In this document: positions 11,882 to 24,108 of the stretch, one piece after another
How the letters are laid out: the number at the start of each line of letters is the position of its first letter
Numbering within the stretch: position 1 is the stretch's first letter
NCBI GenBank assembly: GCA_964034945.1
Contig: OZ035962.1
Location: forward strand, 21,857,530-21,921,529
Direction of reading: 5' to 3'
Length of the DNA: 64,000 nucleotides
From: Chrysopilus asiliformis
Lineage: Eukaryota > Arthropoda > Insecta > Diptera > Rhagionidae
Notes under the pieces: model-generated
What the model was told of the DNA's origin: nothing
The model's database searches: none
The model's input: only the letters and a program-made list of their open reading frames with translations
Program-made: the position numbers and the translations under genes

Positions 11882-14800
11882 ATTAAAAGTTTTTTTTGTT
11901 TAAAAACCTAATGATGAATTTCACAAAACTTTTAGAAATTATAATAAAGACAAATTTATGAATTTCATTACATGAATTATATAAATTCAGCAACAACTAT
12001 GTAAATTAAAAATTTGTTTCTATAATAATAACAATGTATTACACTGAAACATAACAAAAGCTATAATTGCCAACCTGGCAGTTATTGAAAACCCGTATGG
12101 TGATATTCGTATCAAAATTCGAAAGTTGAACCAAAATTCGAAAGTTGAACCAAAATTCCACTTTGAAGTCAAACTCCCCCCTCCCCCCCCCCCCCCCCAT
12201 TTTTTCCCATGAACGAACTTAGCCTCGAAATTTCAAGTCTGTAGCTCAATCCATGCGCCCGCAATCCACGCCACAGACAGACAGATGGACGGACGGACAG
12301 ACAGACAGACAGACAGACGGACGGACAAACGGACATGCAAAAATTAATTAATTTTATCATTCTAAACACACTGGTGTAATTCATTTTTGTGCGATGTCGG
12401 GATCTTGACGTTACAAACGGTAAAGCAAAGTTAATATACCCTTTGGTTTCACCATACGGGCATAAAAAGCTGCGGAACCCAAATGAGCTATTTCTTATTA
12501 ATAGGGACAAATACTGGTCACCTAAATCTACCGTTTTCATGGATTTAGCTTTTTTTTTATTTTCCGCAATTTTCAGCTTTTAAGAATTCATAGTTTTTGT
12601 TTTTAGTTTCAAATTTTATAAAATATACAAATTTATCAAATGAATAATTAGTTTTCATTATAAAAATATTTTACTAAAAAAAGGGCCACAAGTAAGAAAT
12701 TTCCCTTTTTGTTAATCAAACAACGAGAGTTTGGTTAGCTGTCTTTTAATAACGCTTTTATTAAATTAACTTGTATTTTGTCGAAATGATCACAAATTAT
12801 TTTGGGTGTATATTTTTCGATACAGTTTATACCAACATTTGGTATTAAATGGTGGATACGCCAACGAAAAAGGTTGGGCACACTGCTCTAGCTCAATCCT
12901 TTCGAAAGGTATGGTGTTCACGGACGGACGGACAGGCAGAAATCAAAATTATTTGCCATACCAAATACCCTGGTGTAGTTCATTTTTCTGTACGAAGGTT
13001 AGTTTAGTTCGATGCGTTGCAAACGGTATACTAAATGTAATATACTACTATATAGTTTAATAGTTTTTAAATCGCAGTTAAATTTTGTTTTTCATTTCAA
13101 AATTTGGTTGGTGCCATTTTGGTTTTAAAGACTGGCCTCCTCCTGGCTTGTATACCCTGGTTACGAAATACTAGGATAGACAAATCCAAACGAATCAAAA
13201 ACTTGATATCTTTCTATCAGGCTTGTTATCAAGACTATACAATAAAAAGTTTTTCCATCTAATGTTCATATTGTTATTCTATACTATTCATTAAATTCGC
13301 TCGTCATGTAATTCCCAAAGCTTTCCATATAAAAGAATATATAATGTAGAATCAGATACCAATATCGATGATGAGATCCGATTCACGACAACCAAAAAAA
13401 TTTTCCATTATCTGAATTTCTGTAGTAAAAGCTGAGAGATAGTTGTGTAATGTATTCACGAGCACCAGTTCAATACACTAAATAATTCATCTCGGTGTAT
13501 TCAGAGAAACAATAAAAGTGCTTTATTTACCGGATCATAAGGAAATTGGCAAATTTCCTCAACTCAATGGTTGTACCCTCGGGAAATTGCATAATTTGTT
13601 AGAGAATAAAGAAATAAGTAATTTGGAGTAAAGCACATACTTGTTGTGAAATTTTGATCAAAAGACGTGAAAATAAAGTAAAAGCTTATAAAAAAATATC
13701 TGATATGAACAGCACAACATCTACATTTCTGCACAATTTACGCTATAACTTGATAAATGCAATATTACTTTACATAAAAATGTGAATTTTTATTGTACAA
13801 AATCTGAAATATCTTGATAACGGTAAAGGATATTGATTTATGGTGAAAGGCAAAAATATGGAGAGTTTTAGCATCTTTCTTTTTAAAGGCGAAAATGTGG
13901 AGAGTTTTAGCATCGTAATTTTCTTTTTATTTTTTTTCGAAAAACCGTTAGTTTGCTAGCAATTCGCAAAAATCTTTTTTACCTCTTAATGAAAGTATCT
14001 CAATAACGGTGAAAAAAAGCAAATAACGGTACAAGACAAAATTGTGGCAAACATCATTCTCTTTAATTCATCTCATACTTTCAAAAAGCCATAATTTTTC
14101 GAGATAATCGCAAAAAACTGATTTTTTTATATAACAGTATATATCAATAACTGCTTGAGACACGCAGTTCTAGTACAAGTAAAAAATGTAGGAATTTTTA
14201 TTGTCTCCATTTTTTGTCATACAAAGGACTACTGAAAAACGTGTAGTTTCGGAGTAAATAACAAAAAACCTATTTTTTTTTTTTTTTTTTTTTTTTTTGT
14301 AAAAAACCACCTGTTTAACGGATTTTTTTTGGTTACTTCCGTTTAGCGGATTTCCGAAAGTAAATATACGAAAAGCTTCAATTACCAGAGACCAATCGTT
14401 ATAAGAATTTTGTGTGCCATATGATAACACACAAAATTCTGATAAAAAACATAAGAAAAGCTACAATTGTTAGGAGTCAATTGTCAAATACTCTAATAAG
14501 GAAAGACAAATTTTTTATTTTAAAAAATTATTGGATAGTAATGTAAAATCATCGACTCGAACACCGCACTTGAAAACGAATCGCCTTAAGTTAATCGAAT
14601 ACCAGAAACCTGCTGGTAACTTCAAAACTTCGTGTTTATATTTAGTGTCATTATTGAATAGTTGTAAATAATTTGTTGTGAGTTTTAGCGTTTTCTTTTT
14701 CCTGAAATTAATGTCGGAAATTTGAAAAAAACTGAAATAAGAGCTGGATAAAAGTGATGAATGTGAAATAAGTGCCAGATAAAAGTGACGAAAGTGATGA

Positions 14801-16656
14801 CGGCGTTTTCAATCCAAGAATTGTAAGAAAATTCATACGGAATGAACTTCATTTAAGCTTTAGTTAGCTACTTGTCTAAAAATCAGCTCCCCTTTTACTC
14901 CGTCGTCGATTATCTTCTGAACCGCTGAAAGGATTTGAATACGGTTTTTACTGTTGGACTGGCCGTCCTTCAAGAAAGAAACTATGCTACCTTTTAACCA
15001 TTTTCAAGTCGCGTCCTTGATACTGATGGAATTTTGAGAATATACCGAATATATGATTATTACGATTACGAGTAAAAATTCGGGGTCCCAGTAACGAATT
15101 AATCTACCGATTAAAAAGTAACGATTACTTACCCAAAAGTAACGAATGAGATTTGTATCATAAAAGTAACAAACTCAATCCACCACCACCAGCTTTTTAG
15201 AAGTTTAGTTTTTTGTTATTTTATGAAACTTTATGTGGAGAAATGAACTTTACAACCCTATATCTCTGAAACGGTTAAACCGATAACAAAATCTTTTTCT
15301 GGAGTACTTGTAGCAAATATAAATATTATATATTTACGGCTCATGCTATTATTTTTATTTTAGATACAAAACCGCTAAAACAATTTATTTTCCTTTTCAG
15401 TATATTTTGTTAAACAAAAAGTTGTTTTAAAACTATTTTTTAGTTTCGGTATTTAAAAAAACCTTATGGAAATAATAAAGTTTTCTGGGTTTAAAAAAAA
15501 TTTCATAGCTGTCTGTATCAGAGTTAACCCTCATCAAGTAAAATAAAGATGAAGTACGTAATTAACTAATTTTCCGTCATATCCTATGGTTTATTTGAGA
15601 AATCTCATATATTATTCAGAGTGAATCTACAAAAATTTATTTTTGATCTAAGCAATTAAAAGCTCATCAAGAATGCACACACATGGACTTCATTTGAGAA
15701 ATTGTTCACCACGTGGCGCTAACCCTTATTAAGGGCTCGTAACGTAACTGCTCATTAATTTTTTAAGAGTCTTTCATAAATGCGAATTTAAAATTACCTC
15801 TTAAGCATTAAAATGAAATTCTAAAACGTTTTAAGTTTTAATAGTTGTAAAATATTGTAAATCATTGTAAATTGTCACCTACAAATTGAGGTAAACTTTG
15901 TTCGTCAGGACACGGGAAAAATTCGCTTGTCCAAAAAATCGACTCCAGTTAGCGAACTTTTTTCTTTGAGTGTATAATTTGCAGAAGATATATAATTGAA
16001 AAAAAATTGTTTGTTTAACCAATTCATAAATTTTGGTAACTAGAGCCCTTGATTTATAAAATAATAAATTTGATTTGAAAAAGGCCAGTTTTGATCTGCG
16101 AAAAGCCCAATTTGATTAATAAAATGAACTTTGATCTGAACAATACTCAATTTGATGTGTATAAATTTGAATTGGGACTGAAAATGATTTAAATCTCCAT
16201 AATCAGTGAAAATCGCTCTTGACTAACATGTAATTTGGTTCTATAAGTAATCTGGTACAAGCCTATTCATTAGAAAGTCGGAAAAATAATTGATTAAAAG
16301 TCCTTTTATGATGCACGAACAAAGGATTCTATACCCAAGCCACTATGTATAAATAACCGCAAATGTGATTGGTATGTCCTTTTTTTTATTATAGTTACAT
16401 ATACGCTCTTCGCTATTAACTTAACCTACATTCGTGTTAACTCACCTCATCACACGGTGTTGCATTTATTCGACTACAGTTGTGTAGAATAATATCGGTG
16501 CCATTTCTCCGAACAGTTGCATGTATTTGATTGCAGGATCCGCTACTTTTGGTCAGACACCACTCCCCACAGGACGCCCAAGGACAGTCCTTCGCTAAGG
16601 TTAAGTCAATGGTTTGACACATAACAGGATCAGCCTCAAATCCAGATTTAAAAGCC
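8263..16656 (-). CDS. tipE/TEH-family sodium channel auxiliary subunit (5' exon not found)
   Basis: Ten exons join in frame: 16656-16446, 11649-11568, 11505-11395, 11324-11233, 11166-11003, 9303-9181, 9013-8842, 8783-8649, 8575-8429, 8364-8263, giving 445 residues. The first visible exon has FEADPVMCQ, then CPWASCGEWCLTKSSG and IHATVRRNGTD, the signature of TipE/TEH proteins. A long Cys-rich, N-glycosylation-rich extracellular segment follows, then one membrane helix (ELLIASIVPTILFIISFTSL) and a basic/acidic cytoplasmic tail with CQYC. These arthropod proteins have two membrane helices and modulate Para-type sodium channels. The N-terminal helix and start Met must be in an exon upstream of 16656 that ends with two bases of a split codon; I could not locate it. 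At 11003 the strong donor GTAAGTGA is used; an alternative at 11016 breaks the frame. Nine exons are nested in CFAP298 intron 5. The particular family member is not assigned. Confidence 0.78.
9668..10215 (-). mobile_element. Internally deleted Tc1/mariner (IS630)-type transposon with 30-bp TIRs
   Basis: Positions 9668-9697 and 10186-10215 are perfect 30-bp inverted repeats (core 'caacaaggacataacaattt'). Between them lie the start and end of one transposase gene on the minus strand with the middle missing. The element lies in a tipE-like intron, itself within CFAP298 intron 5. No clear target duplication remains. Confidence 0.88.
9764..10110 (-). pseudogene. Transposase relic, N- and C-terminal parts only
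   Basis: Minus strand. An N-terminus MVKFTNEQRLEIIKTYYR (helix-turn-helix start typical of an insect IS630/Tc1-type transposase) runs into a stop after about 27 residues. After a deletion and frame change the typical C-terminus appears: 'PPRSCDLTPLHLFLWGYVKS', then 'ICGRVVENWLQRIDQC' and GGHMNDIEFHT. A full-length protein of this kind is usually about 330-350 residues, so most of the catalytic domain is gone. Non-functional. Confidence 0.85.
12049..12466 (+). repeat. Dispersed repeat family A, copy 2
   Basis: Same termini as copy 1 ('acataacaaaagctataatt' to 'accatacgggcataaa'). The middle is shortened and carries a poly-C tract (about 12181-12199) and a (GACA/GGAC)n microsatellite at about 12273-12333. 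It lies in the large tipE-like intron, 167 bp downstream of the CFAP298 stop codon. Confidence 0.85.
12832..13046 (+). repeat. Dispersed repeat family B, copy 1
   Basis: Shares 'ctagctcaatcctttcgaaa', 'ggtgtagttc' and 'gttgcaaacggtatacta' with the inverse of 50755-51397. It has a short GGAC repeat and the same general plan as family A (microsatellite followed by a conserved right end), so A and B look like subfamilies of one repeat. Confidence 0.7.
13795..14345 (+). repeat. Dispersed repeat family C, copy 1
   Basis: Built from repeated phrases such as 'atctcaataacggt', 'gaaaaaccgttagtttgc' and 'cgagataatcgcaaaaaact', which recur in the same order at 19911-20430. A long T run (about 14272-14298) interrupts it. 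A second unrelated end ('acataagaaaagctacaatt', about 14449) resembles the left end of families A/B. No coding capacity. Confidence 0.75.
14500..16445. other. Intronic sequence without recognised features
   Basis: Part of the large tipE-like intron between exons 11649 and 16446. AT-rich, no convincing gene, tRNA or inverted repeat seen. Confidence 0.45.
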
Positions 16657-18180
16657 CTGCAAAATTTCAACAAGCACAAGACGCCAGATTGGCGCTCTCA
16701 TATACCAACATTTTTTTTCATTGCTCATTTCGTCTGTTGTGTATTTAACTTAACTGCGGGATATCAATATGTGTCAGAGGATAATAGGAAAATGGGAAAA
16801 CACAAAATTTTGGGAATGAATATGGGCGAATATAAAGGGAGGAAATGAATCAAGACAAACACTTGTAAATGGGCTAAGTAAACAGGGTTAAAGTAGTATA
16901 GAATTTCAAGGTCTAGAATAATTTTCGGAGGATTTTTAGAGATATTTTTATTTTATTGAGATCATGTTTGTTTGGAAAACTTACGCGAATGAAGGCACGT
17001 AGACAGCAACACTTAAATACACAATCGACACACATGACAGCACTATGGTTAGCTGGCAAAGACAAATGGAGCCACAAATTTTCTTATCCTGGTCGGGGAT
17101 TACACGTGGCTTATTCTTACGGGTCATTGTCTAACGCGATTTTTCGCACTGATTCTAACTTCCAACAGCAAGCAACTATCATTTGACAACAACGAAACTA
17201 ACCCAAAACAAGAGAAAAAACGCGAAATTCAAAAGCGTGGCGTATCATTTCGCCCCCATCATATTTAATTAACTACGTCGCAAACAAAGGAACGAGCGGA
17301 AATAGAACGGACTAACCGTTTTTAACTAACCACCACTGCACTTGTTGCTGTACTAAAAAATTCAATTTTGTATCGGTTTCAATGACTTCCCACAGGTTAT
17401 TGAGTCGCTTTTCCCGGATTTCCCCAGTGACCGATTTTACATCGCGACCATAGCGCCAACACCGAAAAATATGACCTCACACGACACGTCCAGCGATGCC
17501 CTCCAACCACCAACTCGGATAAAAAGTCCTTGCATGCAATACGAACGAATATGAAAAATTATTTCTGATGAAGGCGTTAAGGGTGCTATGTGCACACAAC
17601 GGAAATAAAAGAAATAATAACAAAATTAATTCAATTTGGCGATGCGAAACGAATAACGACGGTAGTTGAAGACTTTTTTCCTTGCTATCGAACGACTACC
17701 CTACAGGACCGACATCAGGCGCGTGACTGAACTTTATTCACCCTCACGATTGAATTAGAGGAAACCTTATTTCTTTTTTACTATACTCAGTTGATCCTTT
17801 TCGCTCCTAACATTTTAATCAAGATATGCCGAAAACAGTTGTATCCAACTAAGATGAACTCCAAATTTGTCATATAAAACAACAAAAAAAAGTATTGTTA
17901 CACATACCTGCATATTAGCAAGTTTTCTTGTTGTAATAAAATATGTAAAATGTACCGTTTTATCTAAGGTATAATACAGTTTTGTCCCATTGTTACTTGA
18001 AACGCTGCGGAATAAAATTTTTCTCTCATACGGAAAATGTTTTGTCATTATTTTAAAGTAAAGAGAGTATTTTCTGTTACACTGACTGAATTTTTAATTG
18101 TGCAATTTTTATAACAAAGCATGTTCCGAAACCTTTTAACTAGCTTTAAATTCAATTTATTTTGATATTTTACATTCATT
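16657..18180. other. Region upstream of the tipE-like exon; GC higher at 17.2-17.75 kb
   Basis: No exon with the expected N-terminal membrane helix of a TipE protein was found here. The 17200-17750 stretch is less AT-rich than its surroundings and rich in CG, which would fit a promoter or untranslated first exon, but that is a guess. Short frames here show no family features. Confidence 0.3.
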
Positions 18181-18255
18181 ACGTAAACAATTATTACATT
18201 ACGTAAACAATTATTACATTACGTAAACAATTATTACATTACGTAAACAATTATT
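18181..18255. repeat. 20-bp tandem repeat, nearly four copies
   Basis: The unit 'acgtaaacaattattacatt' repeats exactly from 18181, 18201 and 18221, with a partial fourth copy from 18241. No mismatch between full copies, so the array is young. Confidence 0.95.
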
Positions 18256-18447
18256 GTTTACTAATTTTGTACGAAAAAATGTCAAGATTTACTGTTTACG
18301 CATAAATGCATAACACTACTCTCAATTTTTGTCACTTTGGTTTGATTCATCGAACTCTTAACTGGCATTAAAATCTAGATAAGCACAAAACAAAAAAAAA
18401 AGAACCCCCTCCTCCATTGGGGGTATGCTATCTCGCCTATAACCGAA

Positions 18448-18687
18448 CCTGGGCACCAATCATGTATTCCGACGCGTCTCTGTGTTTCGACTTCGACGCA
18501 GCTTTTAACTTTTGACTTCGCCATATCTGCAGCTTGAAATTTCGCGGAATGGTCACTATGAATCGAAACGTGATTCTGACTGTCACTCCAGGAAATTTGA
18601 AGCTGGTGATATGGCGAAGTCAAGAGTTAAAAGCTGCGTCGAAGTCGAAACACAGAGACGCGTCGGAATACATGATTGCTGCCCAGG
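18448..18687. mobile_element. Foldback element, about 240 bp with about 110-bp arms
   Basis: The left arm (for example 'gacgcgtctctgtgtttcga') is matched by its reverse complement in the right arm ('tcgaaacacagagacgcgtc'). The arms cover most of the element, leaving a short loop near 18560-18575. Because of this symmetry both strands have frames starting MAKSxVKSCVEVETQRRVG; they are not genes. No transposase. Confidence 0.88.
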
Positions 18688-19789
18688 TCTCGATTTCTTA
18701 ATTCGACATATTTTTAGTTGAAAATCCCTGTTTACATACTATTATGTTTTAATAATTGGGTTCTGCTGTTATTCAATTTTTTATTTAACACTACTATTAA
18801 AAAGGAGCATAACCAATGAGAGGACATGCGCCCTTTTCAAACAATTTCCTCACACAAAATTTATTTTTACCAGCAGTCAATATTTCTGGTATTTAGGAGC
18901 TCTTTTGCCTATTTCATAGTCAATTTGAAATTTTAATTAATAAACATTTGACGTTGGCTCGAGAGGCTTATCAAGTCAATAGAACGAAGCAAAATAGACT
19001 AAAGTTGGGAATGGCATTATCCACCCATGAATTGTTCACTTCCCACCAGCAAACATTGAAAGCCTACAAATTTAGTCATTCTTGAGATAATTAGTATACT
19101 TCACAAAGATGAAAAATTAACTAATTTGCATGGAAATTGCGATTTTTACTACAAAAATTGCGCATCATGAATTTTTCTTGTGGCAGAAATATTCTTTAAG
19201 ATAACAACAGCTTTCATCATTAAAGACCCAATTTTAAAATAGGTTACCCTAATGGCATTCTTCTAAGCTTTCAAATAGACAAAATTTAATTCAATTCCGC
19301 TTTAAACTTCTTAAACCTGGTCCAATTGGGTTTTTTATATGGAAAAGTTATGCAAAATGTCATTTTTATCTAATTATTTTTTGCTATATGACTAATGGCC
19401 TCAAGAAAGTCGGAAAAAATCGCTAATATGGTAGTCACCGCATAATTTTTTTTTTGTTTTAAAAAAAGGAACTGTGCAGAATTTCAAGTCTTTAGCTTGA
19501 TTCGTTCTCAAGTTATCATGTTCACGGAAAAATAGACGAACTTACTAATCTATTCATTATTCTAAACACAATGGTGACGTTTTTTCAAATGATATGTATG
19601 GGTAAAACAAATATACCCAATTTTTACTGTTGTGCATTTATTGGAAATGCGAAATGGGTTTCGTTTCGACTCTGCTTTAAATGAATTAACATTTGATCTA
19701 ATTTGCTTTGCCTTTATCAGTCGTGAAGAATGAATGTTAATTCATATAGCCAATTTTTATTTGCTCGATGTTATAGAAAAAATATCAGT

Positions 19790-20430
19790 TGTGGTCAACA
19801 CAAAACTTTATTCTACAAAATCTACGACCCTGCGGAATTTACGCTAGAGCCCTGTCAACCTAAGACGACCTCCCAATAAATTCTTGGTTTATTCAAAAAT
19901 ATCAAAAATGTACAAAATTTGAGATAACTTGAGAACAGTAAAAGATATTCATTTACGGTAAATGGCAAAAATGTAGAAAATGTTTACATCTTTAATTATT
20001 CTTTTAACTGATTTGTCGAAAAACCGTTAGTTTGCAAGTAGTTTGCAAAACTATATTTTTTATATTTTAATCTAAATATCTCAATAACGGTAAAATATAA
20101 CGGATAACGGAAACAAACAAAATTGTGCAGAATGCCATTCTCATTAATTCACTTCATACATTCAGTCAGCAAAAACCCGTTAGTTTTCGAGATAATCGCA
20201 AAAAACTGTTTTTTTTTTGGAAATAACGGTTTATCTCGATAACGGGTGGAGATATCGAGTTATAGCTAAAGACAAAAGTGTGGGAAATTTTATTTTCTCC
20301 AAGTTTTGTCATACTTAAGGCCACTAAAAAACGCGTAGTTTGGGAGTAAATCGAGAAAAACGAAATTGCGATTTTTGAAAAACCGCCATTTTGGATACTT
20401 CCGGTTAACGGATTTCCACCAAAAGTTGAT
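19790..20430 (+). repeat. Dispersed repeat family C, copy 2
   Basis: Begins with 'tgtggtcaacacaaaacttt' and continues with 'gaaaaaccgttagtttgc', 'atctcaataacggt' and 'cgagataatcgcaaaaaact' in the same order as 13795-14345. The left part is also found at 44450. Confidence 0.75.
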
Positions 20431-20926
20431 AGGATCGTCCCATTTCAGGACCCAACATGCCTATAAAATTTCATGGCGCTAGCTCTATTAGTTTTTGAGA
20501 AATCTTGTCACAGATATCCTACTCTAGATCGCGGCACTCGAACAATTCCATAGCAAAAATATGGGACAGCGTGACTATGGTTGTCTCATTTTTTCTTACA
20601 ACTTTAGTGATGCCAAACGTTCGTTTCAACCAACTCAATAACACTTGAATTATATGTTTTACGTCGAACTCATAAGACTTATACACGGTTTAGGGAATTG
20701 CATATTAATGTACAGTGGCAGCTCTGAATATTAACATGAATAATCGGTATAGGGATTGAATAATATTCCGTCGGGGACCTGCATAAGCATTTTTTTCCAG
20801 AATTTTAATTTCCCAGAATTACTAGCTTTGTCCCTTTTTTTTGTTAGAACTTTTTGACGTTTCAGTGGTCCATTTGAGATAGCAAATGGCGTGATCTAGT
20901 AGTATATATCAGTGAATCTTGTACAC

Positions 20927-20965
20927 AGACTGACAGACTGACAGACAGACTGACAGACAGAAAGA
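20927..20965. repeat. (CTGACAGACAGA)n microsatellite
   Basis: Short run of CTGACAGA/CAGACAGA units. The bases following it ('catttttgacgtggatac') do not match families A or B, so this is a separate GACA-type locus. Confidence 0.8.
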
Positions 20966-21690
20966 CATTTTTGACGTGGATACGTCTTGGATTTTGGTAA
21001 TGGGGGTACAAATTAGAAAATCGGCTTGCTGCCATGATAACAAATTTGCAATCGATGAAACTCGATAGTTTGTGGTGATATCTGAACAAAACCTGTGTTA
21101 TAAGATGAGGGCTACATTAAAGCATTGTATAGGGTATTTTGTTATGTTAAACTATGTTCAATTATGTTTTTAAAAAGCAAAATCAAAACTTTTACTCCGC
21201 TGTTATGCTGTGTCTGCTGCTTGCAGTACAGATTTCACATGTATACTCTTTTTATGCTTTCTTTGTGTGTATTGAATCTTATATAGAACTTGATTGTTTC
21301 TCTTCTCTAAATGGGTTGTTCTGATTCTGGCTATTCATATTATTTCGGTTCAATTCGCTTTGGAGGAATTGAAAAAAATTGAAAATAAAAATTACTCTCG
21401 AGAAAACGAAATTCAGAATTTCAGTAAAACGCTCCAAAGAACGAGAAAAAATTATGGTTTTAATTTGCTTTGAGAACACAACTTTAATGCTGGGACCGAG
21501 ATATCGCTCTCTTACTAATGAAATGCATACTTATATGTGTGTGTGCATCATACCCAACAGCAGCCATCGCTCGAACCTTTCATTCATTTTTATGCAAAGC
21601 ATACAAACCGCTTTGAGCAAGAGCGGAAAACTTAAAGAGAAACAATTTCGATCTTAACTTGGGGGGAGAAGGAAAAATGTGCATCGATCG

Positions 21691-21921
21691 CATGGCCGAA
21701 TTAAACACTGCTGGTTGCTTTTTAATAGCCACCGTTTTGCTACGTCATCGGCAAGAAATATCGGTGCATTCTTTCTAATGTTGATTGTGTGTGCGCTAAT
21801 TTCAATAATATTTCATATAAAAAGGGAAAATTCCCATTGAATCGTATAAGAATTTCTTGCCGATGACGTCAGAGCCAGAAGCAACTGAGCTGTCAAACAG
21901 ACCTTGTATAATTCGGCCATG
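21691..21921. mobile_element. Foldback/MITE, about 231 bp
   Basis: Ends: 'catggccgaatta' at 21691 and 'taattcggccatg' at 21909-21921 (perfect inverted 13-mer). Inner arms: 'tacgtcatcggcaagaaat' near 21740 against 'atttcttgccgatgacgt' near 21855. No coding sequence and no clear target duplication. Confidence 0.8.
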
Positions 21922-23434
21922 GTTTTGAACACTGTTTTTAGTTGCTCTAAATTGAAATTGCTTCGTTGCTTTTATCGTGTAATTTTATTTTATTTTTATT
22001 TGTTTTTTATCTATGGGCGTTTTCATAAATTCAAGTTCTGCAAAAAAAAGATTTTTGATTAAAAAATAACACAAAAGATTTTTCTTAATAAATAACCCAG
22101 TTTATGTTATTCGTTTAGTTTACGAAGAAAATGTTTTGTGCAATTTGCGTAAGTTCCGAGTACATTTATGAAAATGCCCTATTAAACATTGTTCGTTGTG
22201 TTGCAAGTGAAATTTGATTTTTAGGTACAAGATGCCAAAATTCACCAAACGGAAAGTCAAATCCCGTAACATTACGGTCAATCAAATTGTTTCTTTAGTT
22301 TCCTTTTCACTAAAATTTCTTACTTAAAGATCTATTGGCGATCGTTGTAGGCGGATCCACGTCTTCTGGCCGTCTCTACGAGACAGACACCTTGCTTTTT
22401 TAATATGACTCCAATCGACTCAGGAGTGATCGGGAAATGTTTTTTAGGCAAAATTAAGAGGTGGAAATTTTTCATGAATACAATACTTTATTATACTGCG
22501 TAGAAGAAAGTAAAAAACATAAAAAAAACTCGGTTATTAGGACACTAGACAATCCAATTGGTGTTATACACTTTACACGGTTTTTACATTCTTATACGAA
22601 GTATAATCGCTATCGAGATATTTCTGTAAAGTGTTTTTACGTAAACTAATTCTTTATTTTATAAATTGCGCAAGAAATTAGATTTTGTCAAGAAATTAGA
22701 AGAAAGTCATGTGCTGTTGACCTTTTACAAAGCCATATTTGCGTATCTGAGAAAAGCTGCGTTATAGGAAATACTAATTTAATTATAAAAATCAGTGTTC
22801 AAAACTTTATCTTGTTATTTCGTTCTTTTCCCAAGTTAAGAACGAAATTATTTCTATTTAAGTCAGGGGTCATCAAAGTAACTGTCGCTCCCTTTACAAT
22901 CAAAATTTATAACCACTACAAATTAAAATACCGTTCAATGAAACACAACCTTCCACGGCAATGGCTTGACACGAACTGATTTAAAATGAAATGCGTCATG
23001 CTAATAATGCCCCGATTCCAACTCAAAGCACGATTCGTTTTATTCCTGCGATCCGAAGCCGCACACACAAGCATTACAGCACACAATAAAAGGTCGATTA
23101 TAGTGGCTACGCTGTTAAAGCCAATCTGTGTGATGAGCCAGCCGAGCCGCTAGCTGATGATGCCTGATTTAAGTTTTCGCTCCTTATTCAAAGAGGTTTG
23201 TGGATCTCCCATAAAAATGAAGTGAAGTCTCGAGCGATGGCTTTTGGCTATGACACACACATATAAGTAAGTAATTTATTAGTGAGAAAACAATATTTCG
23301 CTCCCAACATTAAAATTCTGTTCTCAAAGAACGTAAAAACAAAACGCAAATTTAATGATCTTAAGAGCATTTGTTATATTTTATTTAAGCAACCTAAAGA
23401 AATAGTTAAATTCAGTCAAATAATATCGAAACTG
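21922..23434. other. Intergenic, no gene recognised
   Basis: Between the foldback element and the 3' end of the snoRNA host gene. The 23040-23200 part is less AT-rich ('gagccagccgagccgctagc') but shows no coding frame, snoRNA boxes or tRNA. Confidence 0.45.
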
Positions 23435-23586
23435 CTCCTGTGAGACATCAGTATTTTATTGCATCTTGGGTGTTCTCTCGGAATCGAAAGTTTATGTTGT
23501 CCTTCATATAAAAAAAATCTGGATAAATAGAAAAAAAAGTTATTACTTTCAATTCAACTAATTCCAAAGTGAGAAATGTTTAATTA

Positions 23587-23681
23587 ATGTTCAGAATCTA
23601 AATGTTTGCGTTGGAATTTAGGAAATAAAATTCTCTTCACATATGAATCAAAGCGAGCTGGGTAGGATGTCATCATTAAGA
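23587..23681 (-). ncRNA. C/D snoRNA copy 1
   Basis: Box C ATGATGA at 23676-23670; box D CTGA at 23594-23591. Type-1 body, with small changes in the guide region ('catcctacccagctcgc' where other copies have 'caacttacccagctcgc'). Last host intron; the acceptor is 71 nt downstream of box D. Confidence 0.75.
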
Positions 23682-24108
23682 AATTGACGGTATAAGAAAA
23701 TGGAAAAACTGTCAAAATTTTGTAGATATATTAACAGTAATTTGTAATATACTGTACCATTTTTAGGCATTTTAATATTCTTTGCAAGGATCAACTAAAG
23801 AACTTTGTATAAATATATAATTAGGTTTAACTCAAATCAACATTTCTAAGGAAAAATTCAAAAATCAAATGCGATCTATTTATTCAAATAGTTCAACGAA
23901 CTTGTTTTGATATTTTCATTCTTTTTGACAGTTTTTATTTATATTAATATATATTACAGTTACTTACATTTTTTGACATCGTTTTGTTGCATGGACATCT
24001 AGACTCATTGCAAAAATCACCAATTGTATCATTCTGAAAACAAATAAAGCAAAAAATTAATAAGTAAAGATGAAATAGTAGACATATGAGTTTTGTGTAG
24101 TTTATTTC

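Noticed and set aside
17390..17530. First exon of the tipE-like gene on the minus strand
   Set aside because: A short frame with some hydrophobic residues stops early and lacks TipE N-terminal features and a matching donor phase.
18181..18255. Tandem 20-mers considered as a CRISPR-like array
   Set aside because: No spacers between units and a eukaryotic context; a plain tandem repeat.
18375..18721. Frames on both strands sharing MAKSxVKSCVEVETQ
   Set aside because: Caused by the inverted-repeat symmetry of the foldback element.
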